A stretch of 64,000 bases of DNA from Microplitis mediator (GCF_029852145.1 NC_079972.1:2070901-2134900); one strand, 5' to 3'; numbered from the stretch's first letter, positions 21,253 through 31,880 are shown. The notes: a model not told the origin generated them from the sequence alone. Numbers and translations: made by a program.

Positions 21253-24200
21253 ATGAAATCTCCAGACCTCTTCCAGGGTGGTTGTGAAGTTCTACTGGAT
21301 ACAGGTTCTGACCTGAACCTTCTTTGTATCGACGCTCTGGGGGATGACACCATCGTTTACCCAGAAAACGGAGGTAAAGTGGGCGGCATAGCGACCAGCA
21401 GTATGCCAATCATCGGAACTGTGACGCTCAAGGTCTTTGAAGTAGATATTTGTTTCCAGGTTGTACCTGGATCACCTGGAGGTTACCCGGGTATCCTTGG
21501 AAACGAATTTTTCATCAAAGAACGAGCTGGCATTTCCTTTTACTGGAATACGCTGGTCCTCAAAAATCGACCTATCCGTCCTATCCCTTTCACAATGGAA
21601 GACGACCTTGAAGGAGGGTATATCCTGTCGCTGGGGACAGGCCCAAAAATATTCGATTCATGTAATTCTCTTCATGGAGAATTACAGTGCTTTCTTGTGG
21701 ATACAGGGGGGGATGTCTGTTTGATAAATTCTTCAGCCCTTAAACCCGAAATTAGAGTGGATCGTGGTGACACGATGCTACTCCGTGGTTTGAATGGGCA
21801 TCCCATGGAGACGATCGGTTCTGTCGAACTGAAAGTTTTGGGATCCAAAATTCGATTTCACGTTTGTGAAGGTAATTTACCCTTCAACGGCGTGGGCATT
21901 TTGGGGAACAACTTTTTGAGAAAAGAGCAAGCAGAAATCTCATATAATCATCAATCTCTGAACTTATTCTCTCGACCATCTCGACCTCTATACTTCAGCC
22001 TAGGAGTAAAACCATCTCGTTCATACGTAATCCCACCCCGTATGCGAATGTCTGTTTCTGTACCTGTCCTGAATCCAAAAATCAAACAAGGCTATCTCCG
22101 TAAGATTCCTCTAGAGGAAGGACTCTTAATGGGCGAAGCTGTTGTCTCAGTGGACGAAGGTCAAGCGATGTGTATGGTCATCAATACTACATCCGACCCA
22201 GCAGAAATTAACATCGAGCCTCAGATTCTCGAGGAATTTGAATACGACCATCCAGACCTTTCAGATGAAAATTCTGAAACACCTGATTCCTCACCCGAAA
22301 GGAAATCTTTATCCAGAAGGGAGCGTATCGACGCGATCCTGAATAAAATTCCGACGGACCATCTCAATCGACTCGAGAAAAGACAAATATTTAAACTCAT
22401 ACAGAGAAATCATGATATTTTTCATCTTCCTGGCGATCGTTTGGGTCGCTCCAAAAAGTTCACTTGTAAAATCGAAACCACAAGCGATACGCCAGTCCGA
22501 ATCAAACAATATCGTTTTCCTCAAGAACATCGCGAGGAAATCAAGAAACAAGTTGATAATTTATTCAAACAGGGAATTATACGTAAATCCAAATCTCCGT
22601 ATAATTCGCCCTTGTGGATCGTCCCTAAGAAATCTGACGCACAAGGTAATAAGAAATGGAGAATGGTTATCGATTTTCGAAATTTGAATAAAATAACCAT
22701 CGGGGATGCTTATCCCTTACCACTCATAATTGACATTTTAGATCAACTCGGTGGAGCGAAATATTTCAGCGTGTTTGATCTTGCAAGCGGTTTCCATCAA
22801 GTACCAATGGATCCCAGGGATGCTGAGAAAACTGCGTTTTCTACCCCTGATGGCCATTGGGAGTACTGCTGTATGCCCTTCGGGCTTGAGTGCGCTCCAG
22901 CAATTTTCCAACGCATGATGGACTCCACTTTGAGTGGCTTAAAAGGCACTGAATTGTTCATTTACCTGGATGATTTCGTAAGTTACGCATCTTCACTTGA
23001 AGAGCATGAAGTGCGAGTGCAAAGACTTTTCAACCGCCTTCGAGAGGCTGGGCTAACTCTTCAGCCCGAGAAATGTAAATTTCTCTGCCCTGAGGTGGAA
23101 TATTTGGGTCATATTATCACTAAAAATGGCGTGAAACCTGACCCGAAAAAAATTTCATCCCTTAAAAATGCATCCCACCCCCGTAACCATACGGAGGCGC
23201 GCAAATTTATGGGATTAGCTAACTACTACCGACGTTTCATCGGAAACTTCGCTGAAAGAGCGAAACCAATCACTGACCTTACCAGAAAAACTAAGCCGTT
23301 CGTCTGGTCAGCTGATTCTCAAAAAGCTTTCGATGACATAAAGAATGCACTGTGCGAAAATTCATTCCTCGCTTACCCAGACTTTAATCGACCATTCATA
23401 TTAGCGACTAGTTCGTCTGATGTTGGCATCTCGGGTATTTTGAGTCAAGAACTCGATAACGAAGATCAAACTCCCGAAAACCCAGACGCAATTGTTGAAA
23501 AGATTGTCTCATGTACATCTAGAGTTTTGCAAGAAACTGAAACCAGATATACACACAACGAAAAAGAATGTTTGGCTGTTTTGTATGCGGTGCAACAATT
23601 CCGGCCTTACCTCTACGGTAAGCCCTTCACCTTGTATACAAGTAGTCCTTGTATGTCCTGGTTAAAGGATAGCCAAACCGTTACAGAACGCCAAATCAAA
23701 TGGAGATCTAAATTAAGCGAATATAAATTCTCTGTTGTTGTTCGTCATAAAATCTCCGAGCAATATGCAGAAGGACTATCTTACAATCCCGAGGGAAGAT
23801 CTCCGGCAGAGATTAATTCAGAAGAAACACCTATCAAGGAAGCCGTAATGTTACCGCTCAAGAAAAACTCTTGTCCTGACGACGAAGCAGTAGCAGCAGT
23901 AAAACGAGGTCGAAAACCGGGAGGTAAAAATAAACCCCGTGTCAACAGCGCTCCACAACCTCGTGACACAATTGCTTCTCGTTTACGTATGAGAAGAGCC
24001 ACAGAACTAAACCCAAATCGGAAAAAGGTAAATTATTGTGAGATAAGTACCGCCGAACCTGACGTTTCAGGGGGTATTGAAGACGACGTATTCGAAGAAA
24101 ATCAACCACCCGCATCATCAAAACCTCAAGCTCCAGTAGATCCGGAACCAGAACCTGAAACAAATTCGGAAGAAACAGATGAGGAGGAAGAAGAAGCAGT

Positions 24201-26868
24201 CCGACTCATGAACGAAGAATATCTGATGAACGAACAGGATAAAAGCTCCAGCGATCAGGGGGATGAAAATTCGCCCGAGGCGATAGATCGACAACAATTG
24301 CGGGAAGATTTGAGAAAATCATTCGAACGTTTCAACAGAGCTCTTGAACAACGAACCGTTAACATCCCAGATAAAGAAGCGGATTGCTCTGTCCATCCAG
24401 ACGACTACTACAATCCACTGCCAGTAGTCAGCCCTCAGGTGGCCAAAGAAGTCAGAGAATATCTTGAACAGAGTTACCTTCCGCACGAATACGATGAAAA
24501 CGAAGACCCGGACGAATCCGAAGAAATAGAAGAAGAAGAAGAAGACGAATTTCTTCGAGATAATGAAAATACTGAAGAAGATGAAGACTCCAGCGAAGCC
24601 AGCTGCTCTGAACCAGAAGTCCAAGTCGAGACAAATCCAGCAACTCCACCGTTGTCGCGAGCTACCAAACTTCGCGAAAAATATTTAAGTGGTGGTTCAA
24701 GCCCATCTACTCCCATGTGGAAACACACTGTGTTGAGAGCTGCACAGAAAGAGCATAAAGGACTGGAATATGATGACCACTCTAAAACCTTCTATTGGAA
24801 TGACGATGTAGAAGCAGACAATCGGAATTCTACCATCACAGCAAGACCTTCTACTTCTCAAACCTTAAATACTGAAGATTTTCCAGCTGCATCTTCCAGT
24901 ATAGCACCAAAGGAAACTCCCAAGCGAATGGGGGAAGTTTCTCCAAAAAATAATGATAATAACAAAACGTTGCTGAACGAAAGCCAGCAACCCAAATCAC
25001 CAAATAAAAATTCTACAAAAGATCTGACGAGAGGGGAAGAGAGCTCTTCTCAATCAAACCAATCAGAGACCACACAATATGACGAAGCCACGGTGATTCA
25101 AGTAGAGGTACACCAAGAACAAGACGACGGAAATGAGCAGGCAAATGAATCGGATCTTCGCCATGTGACACGTCCGGAAGTTGTTGACGAACAACTGGGG
25201 GATGAGCCGGCTGTGAATGATGATTTGCCACCTAAATTTCCGAATCAAGCTCCATGGTGCGTCTTCGACCCTCCATCTTCGGACATAGCCGAAGATTTGA
25301 GTGGTCAAAACTACTCACCGCCCGAAGTTTCTTCTTCATCTGGCTCTGAATCTGACAGACCTCAGAAACTGCCTAAAAATCAAATTAAATTCAAAGACAG
25401 TCGAGATGGAATCACGTATGTGAGAGATCACATGGTGCATTTCCTGTCCTTGGATTGTGAAATGATGAAACCAGTTTCAAAGCTGTTGAGAGATCTCACT
25501 TTCATCAATCGAGAAGACCTGAAAGCGGCTAGACCAAAATTGGGTGACGTACTTGTCACAAAATTGGGTCAATGTTCCATCTTTACCGTTTTCGTCAAGA
25601 AAAATCATTTTGAAAAAATCGACTTAACAAATTTAATTGAAGGACTACGAAATCTACGAGCATCCATGTTCAAACATGAGATTTATACGTTCCGCATAGC
25701 GAAACAGGGGGATGACTTCGACGATTTGAACATAAAGTCTTATCTCATACAAGAGTTGGGCGATTGTCCAATCGAGGTAACTCTTTGCGAGGGAAATATA
25801 GAAGTTCCTGCCGAAGAATTACGCGATAAAATCATCGAAGAAAACCACTGTAGCCCTATAGCAGGCCACAAAGGTGTCGTGAAAACTTATTGGCGAATCC
25901 GCGAGAGATTCTACTGGCCCGGCATGAAGGAAAAGATCTATAGATTTATCCAGAAATGCGAAATTTGCCAGAAAAACAAACTCACGCGAATAAAAACTAA
26001 ACAACCAATGATGATAACCGATACTCCCTTCGAGCCCTTCGAGAAAATTTCCATCGATACCGTTGGACCACTTCCAATGACCAGAAGTGGAAATGTCCAT
26101 ATCCTGACGATCCAGGATAACTTTTCGAAAGCCGTAACCGCGATCCCAATACCCGATATCCGATCGACAACAGTGGCTGAAGCCCTTGTCGATCGATATA
26201 TGTGTTATTATGGGTGTCCGAGAGTCATCCTCTCAGACAAAGGTACGTCATTTACCTCGAAAATAATACAACAGCTTGCAAAAGCTTTAAAAATACAAAG
26301 ATTAACGACTTCGGGTTATTACCCCCAGTCAAATGGATCCCTAGAAAGGAGCCATCAACCACTGATAGACTTTTTGCGAGTAATTTCAGATAAGTATCCG
26401 AACTGGGATCGATATGTGGGTCTTGCTGCGTTGAGTTACAATACAAACGTGCACACCTCTACCAAATTCACTCCATTTGAGTTGATGTTTGGTCGAAGAG
26501 CTCGATTGCCAACCCAATTCCCTGATTATTCCAGAATCGAAACTTATTCTGATTATCTCGCTGACCTTATGGGAAGATTATCAGAAGTTAGAGAAATCGC
26601 TGCTGATTGTCTCAATAAGGCAAAACAAGATTCCAAAATTCGTTATGATCGACACATACATGCCAGAACCTTTAAAGTAGGTGATTTTATTTATGTTCTA
26701 AAAGAGCCGAGGAAAAATAAACTCGATGTTTATTACACCGGGCCTTATGAAATTGTCGAAATTAACGAATTTGGAAGTCTTATTTACCTGAATGACAAAG
26801 GGAACCGAAAATTGGTCAACCCTAATAAGGCTAAACCTGCTGTCGATCAAAAGGCTAAACCTTTATAA
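21253..26868 (+). CDS. pol: Pol polyprotein: two proteases, RT, degenerate RNase H, acidic insert, macro-like domain, integrase
   Basis: An 1871-residue frame, open upstream into the gag overlap. Order: protease 1 (DTG at residue 16, GILGNEF near 80), protease 2 (DTG near 150, GILGNNF near 215), RT with YLDD at 571-574, an RNase H fold whose catalytic Asp positions read Ser, Ser and Glu (717-723, 796-799, AEGLSY), an insert of about 500 residues (AT-hook-like KRGRKPGGK near 886, then very acidic), a region like a macro domain (about 1387-1515), and an integrase with H-H-C-C zinc site and D1602, D1662, E1698 (exact D,D-35-E). Typical gypsy pol is 1000-1300 residues. The frame has no stop. Confidence 0.9.
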   Translation: MKSPDLFQGGCEVLLDTGSDLNLLCIDALGDDTIVYPENGGKVGGIATSSMPIIGTVTLKVFEVDICFQVVPGSPGGYPGILGNEFFIKERAGISFYWNTLVLKNRPIRPIPFTMEDDLEGGYILSLGTGPKIFDSCNSLHGELQCFLVDTGGDVCLINSSALKPEIRVDRGDTMLLRGLNGHPMETIGSVELKVLGSKIRFHVCEGNLPFNGVGILGNNFLRKEQAEISYNHQSLNLFSRPSRPLYFSLGVKPSRSYVIPPRMRMSVSVPVLNPKIKQGYLRKIPLEEGLLMGEAVVSVDEGQAMCMVINTTSDPAEINIEPQILEEFEYDHPDLSDENSETPDSSPERKSLSRRERIDAILNKIPTDHLNRLEKRQIFKLIQRNHDIFHLPGDRLGRSKKFTCKIETTSDTPVRIKQYRFPQEHREEIKKQVDNLFKQGIIRKSKSPYNSPLWIVPKKSDAQGNKKWRMVIDFRNLNKITIGDAYPLPLIIDILDQLGGAKYFSVFDLASGFHQVPMDPRDAEKTAFSTPDGHWEYCCMPFGLECAPAIFQRMMDSTLSGLKGTELFIYLDDFVSYASSLEEHEVRVQRLFNRLREAGLTLQPEKCKFLCPEVEYLGHIITKNGVKPDPKKISSLKNASHPRNHTEARKFMGLANYYRRFIGNFAERAKPITDLTRKTKPFVWSADSQKAFDDIKNALCENSFLAYPDFNRPFILATSSSDVGISGILSQELDNEDQTPENPDAIVEKIVSCTSRVLQETETRYTHNEKECLAVLYAVQQFRPYLYGKPFTLYTSSPCMSWLKDSQTVTERQIKWRSKLSEYKFSVVVRHKISEQYAEGLSYNPEGRSPAEINSEETPIKEAVMLPLKKNSCPDDEAVAAVKRGRKPGGKNKPRVNSAPQPRDTIASRLRMRRATELNPNRKKVNYCEISTAEPDVSGGIEDDVFEENQPPASSKPQAPVDPEPEPETNSEETDEEEEEAVRLMNEEYLMNEQDKSSSDQGDENSPEAIDRQQLREDLRKSFERFNRALEQRTVNIPDKEADCSVHPDDYYNPLPVVSPQVAKEVREYLEQSYLPHEYDENEDPDESEEIEEEEEDEFLRDNENTEEDEDSSEASCSEPEVQVETNPATPPLSRATKLREKYLSGGSSPSTPMWKHTVLRAAQKEHKGLEYDDHSKTFYWNDDVEADNRNSTITARPSTSQTLNTEDFPAASSSIAPKETPKRMGEVSPKNNDNNKTLLNESQQPKSPNKNSTKDLTRGEESSSQSNQSETTQYDEATVIQVEVHQEQDDGNEQANESDLRHVTRPEVVDEQLGDEPAVNDDLPPKFPNQAPWCVFDPPSSDIAEDLSGQNYSPPEVSSSSGSESDRPQKLPKNQIKFKDSRDGITYVRDHMVHFLSLDCEMMKPVSKLLRDLTFINREDLKAARPKLGDVLVTKLGQCSIFTVFVKKNHFEKIDLTNLIEGLRNLRASMFKHEIYTFRIAKQGDDFDDLNIKSYLIQELGDCPIEVTLCEGNIEVPAEELRDKIIEENHCSPIAGHKGVVKTYWRIRERFYWPGMKEKIYRFIQKCEICQKNKLTRIKTKQPMMITDTPFEPFEKISIDTVGPLPMTRSGNVHILTIQDNFSKAVTAIPIPDIRSTTVAEALVDRYMCYYGCPRVILSDKGTSFTSKIIQQLAKALKIQRLTTSGYYPQSNGSLERSHQPLIDFLRVISDKYPNWDRYVGLAALSYNTNVHTSTKFTPFELMFGRRARLPTQFPDYSRIETYSDYLADLMGRLSEVREIAADCLNKAKQDSKIRYDRHIHARTFKVGDFIYVLKEPRKNKLDVYYTGPYEIVEINEFGSLIYLNDKGNRKLVNPNKAKPAVDQKAKPL

Positions 26869-26906
26869 AGTTCTCTGTTTCAGATCCAAGGAAATAATTT
26901 ACCACC
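26869..26906 (+). promoter_or_regulatory. Splice acceptor for env mRNA
   Basis: CTCTGTTTCAG ends at 26883, 23 bases before the env ATG at 26907, within the gap between pol and env. Together with the donor in the 5' LTR (19154/19155) it would create a subgenomic env mRNA with a leader of about 835 bases, as in errantiviruses. Confidence 0.6.
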
Positions 26907-28928
26907 ATGAAGGCGTTGTTGATATTCTTGGCCATCATCATAGAAGGCAGCCAATCCAAGGACGTCATGACCATTCAACCATTGGCAGACAACCCAGGGT
27001 TATTGTATGACCCATTTAAGAGGATTCACTTGATTGAAGAAAATTGGTGCATCATTTCTTCCATTAACGTCAAGGGGTTGGTAGACCTGTACCCCTTCGA
27101 GTTGGAACATATACACTCAACCATGCTCGCTTGTGCCAAGATCATCGACGTCGGGTCCTGCATGCATTATCTGAAAATCGACATGATAAATGAGGTACAG
27201 GTTCAAATATATCAGGCCATGCATCGCTTAGACCAACTCCTCGACGAAACGAATTTCCAAACACCGCCACTTGACCGTAACCAGAGAGCTCCATGGTTCG
27301 GTTTTATAGGCACGATTTCTCGAGAATTGTTTGGGACCATGGATTATGAAGACAAGGAACACATTAATAAGGAAATCAACAAGTTATACCAAGATAATGC
27401 CGAAATGGTGCACCTGGTACAGAACGCCACTCACATCGTCAAGAGTGAGATTAATACCATCCTTCAGAGTGAGGCTCAGATGCAGTCAAATCTAAACAAA
27501 CTCGCGGACGTCACTCACGCATTCATAAACGCAACGCTAAACTCCTTAGAAAAAGTCGTTTATGTCACGAAAGTCCTCATGCTGGGGGATGAGCGCTTAG
27601 AAGTCGCCAATCACCACTTACGAGTCCTGAGAGAGGCCGAAACCATCATCGAAGAGGCAAAAGCCGGCAGACTCTCTCCTCAAGCGATATCGCCAAAACA
27701 ACTTTACAAAGCAACGATCGACATCATGCGGAAACATCCTGATTTAAATCCACCTCAGCCGATTGACAGGATGGACCTCTCAACCTTGTCAGCAGTATCG
27801 ACAGTAAAGGTAGCAAGGGCAAAAGGTTATCTGCTCATCATAGTAACCTTGCCTCTGTTTCACAAGATTCCGCTACTATCGTATGAAATGAGACCGTTGC
27901 CAAAACCAGAAAACGTGAACGGAAAAATTCAAACTTTGACCATCTTACCATCCAAAAGGTTCTTGGTTACAGATCCAGGCCTGCGAAGATTTTTCCTGGT
28001 AGACTCTGAATATATAAATAAATGCAGAACCATCGGAGAAGATCTATCGTGTCGTCCCGATATTCCATTTCAATCTACAGAAGATCCTGAAGAAGTCGAC
28101 TGCGAAATGAAGCTGCTCTTGAAATCGACAGAAGATATTTCGAGAACTTGCAACATCCGCATTATCCCCGATTGCAAAACTACGTGGATAAAGCTAAATC
28201 AACCAAACTCTTGGGCTTACTCGACCTGCAAAGAGGAAAAATTAAGTCTCAAATGTTTGGACCCCGTCGAAAAAGATTACTACATCAATGGAACAGGGAT
28301 GATCCATATCCAGGGCAGATGCGAAATGAAAAACGGAAAATACTTAATCAAAAGTATAGATGAGGAAATCACCCAGCTGAATATCACGCTGCCGAAGTTA
28401 AATTTAACCTTGGAAACACTGTCAACAAATTTAACAGCTGAGCCCAAAGTCTCAGGGTTTCTCTTCAAAAAGAACATCGACCCGTTAAACACAATCGATA
28501 AATTTCAACCCTGGGGAGCAGGACTAGAAGAAACAGAAAACCGGATGTCTGAAATATCGCTGCATCATCAGGAGGACGAGATACAACGAACGATGACGGC
28601 GGGAAATATGTCTATCCTCGCCGTCTTGTGTGTCATTCTCATCGTGCCAGTTTTCCTCAAGTGTTGTATCTGCTCAGGCAAGAGGCGCTGCTTCACCTAC
28701 AAGAAAAATAAGCAGCCAGTCGAGGTACTTCATAAGACAATAACAGAAACCAAACGTACCTCCGATCTCAAACCAAAGGCAGTCCAAATCAAGGATCAAC
28801 CAGAGGTCATCGAACTCCAAGATCATCCGTCGACACCAACTCATGTCTCATTCTCTGCAAATCGGCGAACAACTCCAACTCGTACATCCAGAGGTCTCCG
28901 TCTCTCCGACTTTAACGCACCAATATAA
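26907..28928 (+). CDS. env: Envelope glycoprotein, baculovirus F-like
   Basis: A 673-residue type I membrane protein. It has a signal peptide (about 1-17), a possible furin site RNQR at residues 124-127 just before a GFIGTISRELFGT segment matching the fusion-peptide region of the F/errantivirus env family, long helical heptads after it, several N-glycosylation motifs, one membrane span at about 568-589 (MSILAVLCVILIVPVF), and an 80-residue cytoplasmic tail. It should be made from a spliced mRNA. The frame is intact, which makes this element potentially retrovirus-like. Function is inferred from architecture. Confidence 0.85.
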   Translation: MKALLIFLAIIIEGSQSKDVMTIQPLADNPGLLYDPFKRIHLIEENWCIISSINVKGLVDLYPFELEHIHSTMLACAKIIDVGSCMHYLKIDMINEVQVQIYQAMHRLDQLLDETNFQTPPLDRNQRAPWFGFIGTISRELFGTMDYEDKEHINKEINKLYQDNAEMVHLVQNATHIVKSEINTILQSEAQMQSNLNKLADVTHAFINATLNSLEKVVYVTKVLMLGDERLEVANHHLRVLREAETIIEEAKAGRLSPQAISPKQLYKATIDIMRKHPDLNPPQPIDRMDLSTLSAVSTVKVARAKGYLLIIVTLPLFHKIPLLSYEMRPLPKPENVNGKIQTLTILPSKRFLVTDPGLRRFFLVDSEYINKCRTIGEDLSCRPDIPFQSTEDPEEVDCEMKLLLKSTEDISRTCNIRIIPDCKTTWIKLNQPNSWAYSTCKEEKLSLKCLDPVEKDYYINGTGMIHIQGRCEMKNGKYLIKSIDEEITQLNITLPKLNLTLETLSTNLTAEPKVSGFLFKKNIDPLNTIDKFQPWGAGLEETENRMSEISLHHQEDEIQRTMTAGNMSILAVLCVILIVPVFLKCCICSGKRRCFTYKKNKQPVEVLHKTITETKRTSDLKPKAVQIKDQPEVIELQDHPSTPTHVSFSANRRTTPTRTSRGLRLSDFNAPI

Positions 28929-29858
28929 TCAACCTAAATAAGATAAGAGAAATGTATAATCAAACAAAAAAATTTCGCGTGGTAAAAATAGCAATCTTCT
29001 TCTAATTATTTAGGAACTGATCCCGAAGTAATTTTCGGGGCCATTTTTTTGAAACATCTACAAATTTTTGTATTCAGTTAAACATATCTATGGTTATCTT
29101 CGAAGAAGATTCCTATTTTACCACCACTTTACTTAAAAAAAAAAAGAGAAAAAATTTTAATTAAGAGACATATTACTAGACTAGACTTAAATTTTATGAT
29201 AAATTTTGAAAGAAAAAGAGTAAATTTAATAATAAATTTTTACATTTAAACTATTAAAGAAATTTAAAATCACCTGAACATTCGAGGAAACAGGATAATT
29301 GGTAAATTCCTGTTAAAAACCGCGAAATTACTTTTGAAATTAAAGCAAATTATTTAAACGTTTACCTTTCATAGCGCATGCGCGAATCCAAACGCAGACG
29401 ACAGCCGCTGACAAATATCACCACAGCCTTGACAAATTTTCTCATAGGACATCAATTCTCCGCCAAATTCTCCTTTAAAAATAAATCCTGGAAAACTCCT
29501 TAAAATACTCCTTTTCCACCACCTATAACAAGAAAATGGAAGCAGTAAATAGATAGAAACTTTTCTTTCAAGACCAACTTCAGAATGTTACTCACCTCAG
29601 ATTAGTCATATGTTCCATAATAAACTAAGAACACTTACCTGGCGAATTAGATAATTGCGCCGTAATAAAAAAAAAAGGGAAAACAAAAAAAAAAAGGGGG
29701 TGAAACTTTAAATTCAAAAAGAAAAAGGAAAAACCAAGTTTTCCTTACGTATACACTTGCATATTTAACCATATCCGAGTTGTATACGGTTATTTTAAAG
29801 AATGTGCGAATTTTTGGGTTAAAAAGAAGGAACGCACGATCGTTAAGCTGATTTTCAT
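28929..29858. other. AT-rich non-coding stretch after env
   Basis: No frame of interest on either strand. It includes poly(A) and AT runs and is the 3' side for both the env transcript and the convergent antisense gene C, whose AATAAA lies at 29859-29864. Confidence 0.45.
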
Positions 29859-29918
29859 TTTATTAATAAAAGAAAACCGACAGCTGAACTTGACTTGCAA
29901 GTAGTAACATCATTTCGG

Positions 29919-30398
29919 TTACCCAGCGAACGCTGGTGATGGCTGAATTGCCCCATTTTCTTCCTCCATCTCGAATTCCTCTTCTTCCGGCTCGTCTTCT
30001 CCATCCTCCCTAAAGAGCCAGGAAATGGATTTCCAATCCTCCATCCAATCATCCAAATCCTCGTCCTTTTCCCTCCAAAGATGCTTGCTCCATGCCAGAA
30101 AAAGCTCACGCTTTAAACGGGATGGGCAGTCCGGCAGAGAACCCCGACTCAAATAATACTAGACAAACAAACCGACATTTTAAATGACACTAAAATCACG
30201 ATCAACTAGACTTTTCACCTCAACACTTACGTGTAGCAAATTATTACGCACACCACAAACATTATAACACTCACAAGTATGAATGTTGGGGGCCCAAATT
30301 TCAAAAATCCTCCGAATATAAATAAATTCGGAATAAGATCTTATAAAATAATAAATGGGATCCCCAAGGTTATACTTCTGACCGAAAGACTTACACAT
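29919..30398 (-). CDS. Antisense gene C (two exons, 135 aa)
   Basis: Exon 1 30398-30231 (56 codons) ends at CAC/GTAAGTG. A 72-nt intron ends with TTGTCTAG. Exon 2 30158-29919 (79 codons plus stop) follows in phase 0. An AATAAA on the same strand lies at 29859-29864, 55 bases past the stop. The second exon is strongly acidic near its end (DEDLDDWMEDW, then EEEEFEMEEE) and contains SISWLF. The first exon is Tyr/Cys-rich. No family is recognised. The small intron, matching phase and polyadenylation signal speak for a real gene lying opposite to the retroelement's sense strand. Confidence 0.55.
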
Positions 30399-30615
30399 TG
30401 TACTAGTTACAAATCAGATGACTGAATGCCCGACTTAACGCATAAACGCGTCGTCAGCAGTAACAAGACGCGCTAACCGTGAGAACGGTTGTCGAAGTCA
30501 CGCAAACTAAACTTAAGACTAAAACAATGAGAATGATTTTTAAAGACTAAACAAATAAAACGCTATACATTTTTCTAAATTCGTTCGAAATTTATTTTTT
30601 TTCAAATTCAAAACA

Positions 30616-31676
30616 TTAGCGCCTTTTGAAAAGCCAGGCGATACTAGAGTCTTTCAGAGTAGAATTTAACAGACGCAAATCATTTCTGCATCCTCGAATG
30701 CGACGGATATATCTCAGGACTTCCATTAAATAGCTGTTACCAATTAGAACATCGTCCGTAAAATACCAATGTAAGTTGATCACGACATACTAAAATGGTC
30801 AAAAATTATCACTTTTAAAGAATGCCTCCGTATATAAAGAAAAATATGAGTATATAAAAATACCTCTAGTAAGGTAAGAGCGCGACCATCCGCTCCTATT
30901 GGGGGCAAGGGTGGTGCTATTGAATGGATCCAGTCAACCTCATATTGATGAGAAACGAACAAAAAGATTGGATCCGAATCTAGGTACCAACGGGCTCGCA
31001 CCTCCATCAAAATTTCATCCAGTAAAACTGGTAAAAGATCCATTTCCGGATCAGCAATCTCGATAGTTTGACGAGTAAAACACATTTTCAGTAAATTCTG
31101 AAATTACGAGTTTCAATATATAAATATTTTTTTTTTTTGGAGTTATCAAATTCCTTAATTTTAAATTGAAAATGGGTTTTTATACCGACTTACCCCTCAA
31201 CTGTAACGAGCGTCCACTAGCTTTAAGAACTACTTGATGTAAAGAAATATGTTTAAAAATCATCTTTTCTTACTCTATAAAAGAAAAAAAAAACAAACAC
31301 AATAATAACCGTGGCCTTGCGAAATCAGCAAATTAAAAAAAAAAAACTGACCGCGAATAAAACCAAGCGATATACGCAAAAGCAACGAAAAGAATTCTCA
31401 AAAATCTTTCCATAAAATATCACTGAAATACTTATGGGTATACTGAGAATAATCTCAAAAAAAAAAAAAAGAAAAAAAAAAAATCATTCCTCATGCATGC
31501 TATCTATATAAGTGACCTTCATTCTTAATTTTCAGGTCGAATTCTTCAACATTATCATTAAAAAGCCATCAATTATTCAAAATTATTTACGATATAAAAC
31601 ATATCATTGATTTATACATGAAATAAGCTGTTTAGAGAATAGTCCTTTCGGTGACTGTAAGATGGAGACACTTACC
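30616..31676 (-). CDS. Antisense gene B (leader exon plus two coding exons, 131 aa)
   Basis: An untranslated exon would end at 31676 (donor GTAAGTG). After a 578-nt intron, exon 2 begins at 31097 (acceptor TTTCAG) and the ATG is at 31085. Exon 2 ends at 30864 (GAG/GTATTT), and a 74-nt intron leads to exon 3, 30789-30616, in phase 0, ending TAA. AATAAA lies at 30591-30596. The product has the segments RARWYLDSD and LHWYFTDD, which resemble QARWFFEG of gene A. SSIAWLFK at its end resembles SISWLFRE of gene C. The three genes may be paralogues. Function unknown. Confidence 0.55.
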
Positions 31677-31880
31677 GGTAAATCTAAGATCAATTCAGCG
31701 GTCGATACTTAGCATCTCATTGATGCCACACCGTCGCGAGAGTTGCGAACGCGGGCAAGGAAGAGACCGATTAGCGACAGCTGTCGCTCACGGTCGCGCA
31801 ACGGGCTCTCTCTCCCTCCCACGTCCCGACTAAATCTATCGCGCTCACTCGCTCCTACACGACCATTTTATAAATTAAAT
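31677..31880 (-). promoter_or_regulatory. Antisense promoter and 5' exon within the retroelement
   Basis: On the minus strand ATTTATAAAATGG (31864-31876) is a TATA box followed by a GC-rich stretch that ends in the donor at 31676. The GC content is far above that of the surroundings. This would be the promoter for gene B, about 2 kb inside the 3' LTR and facing away from it. Confidence 0.5.

Noticed and set aside
20492..25308. Minus-strand ORFs opposite gag and pol
   Set aside because: They mirror the acidic and Arg-rich coding strand (yielding Phe/Ser/Leu-rich frames) and lack splice or promoter signals, unlike the antisense genes after env.
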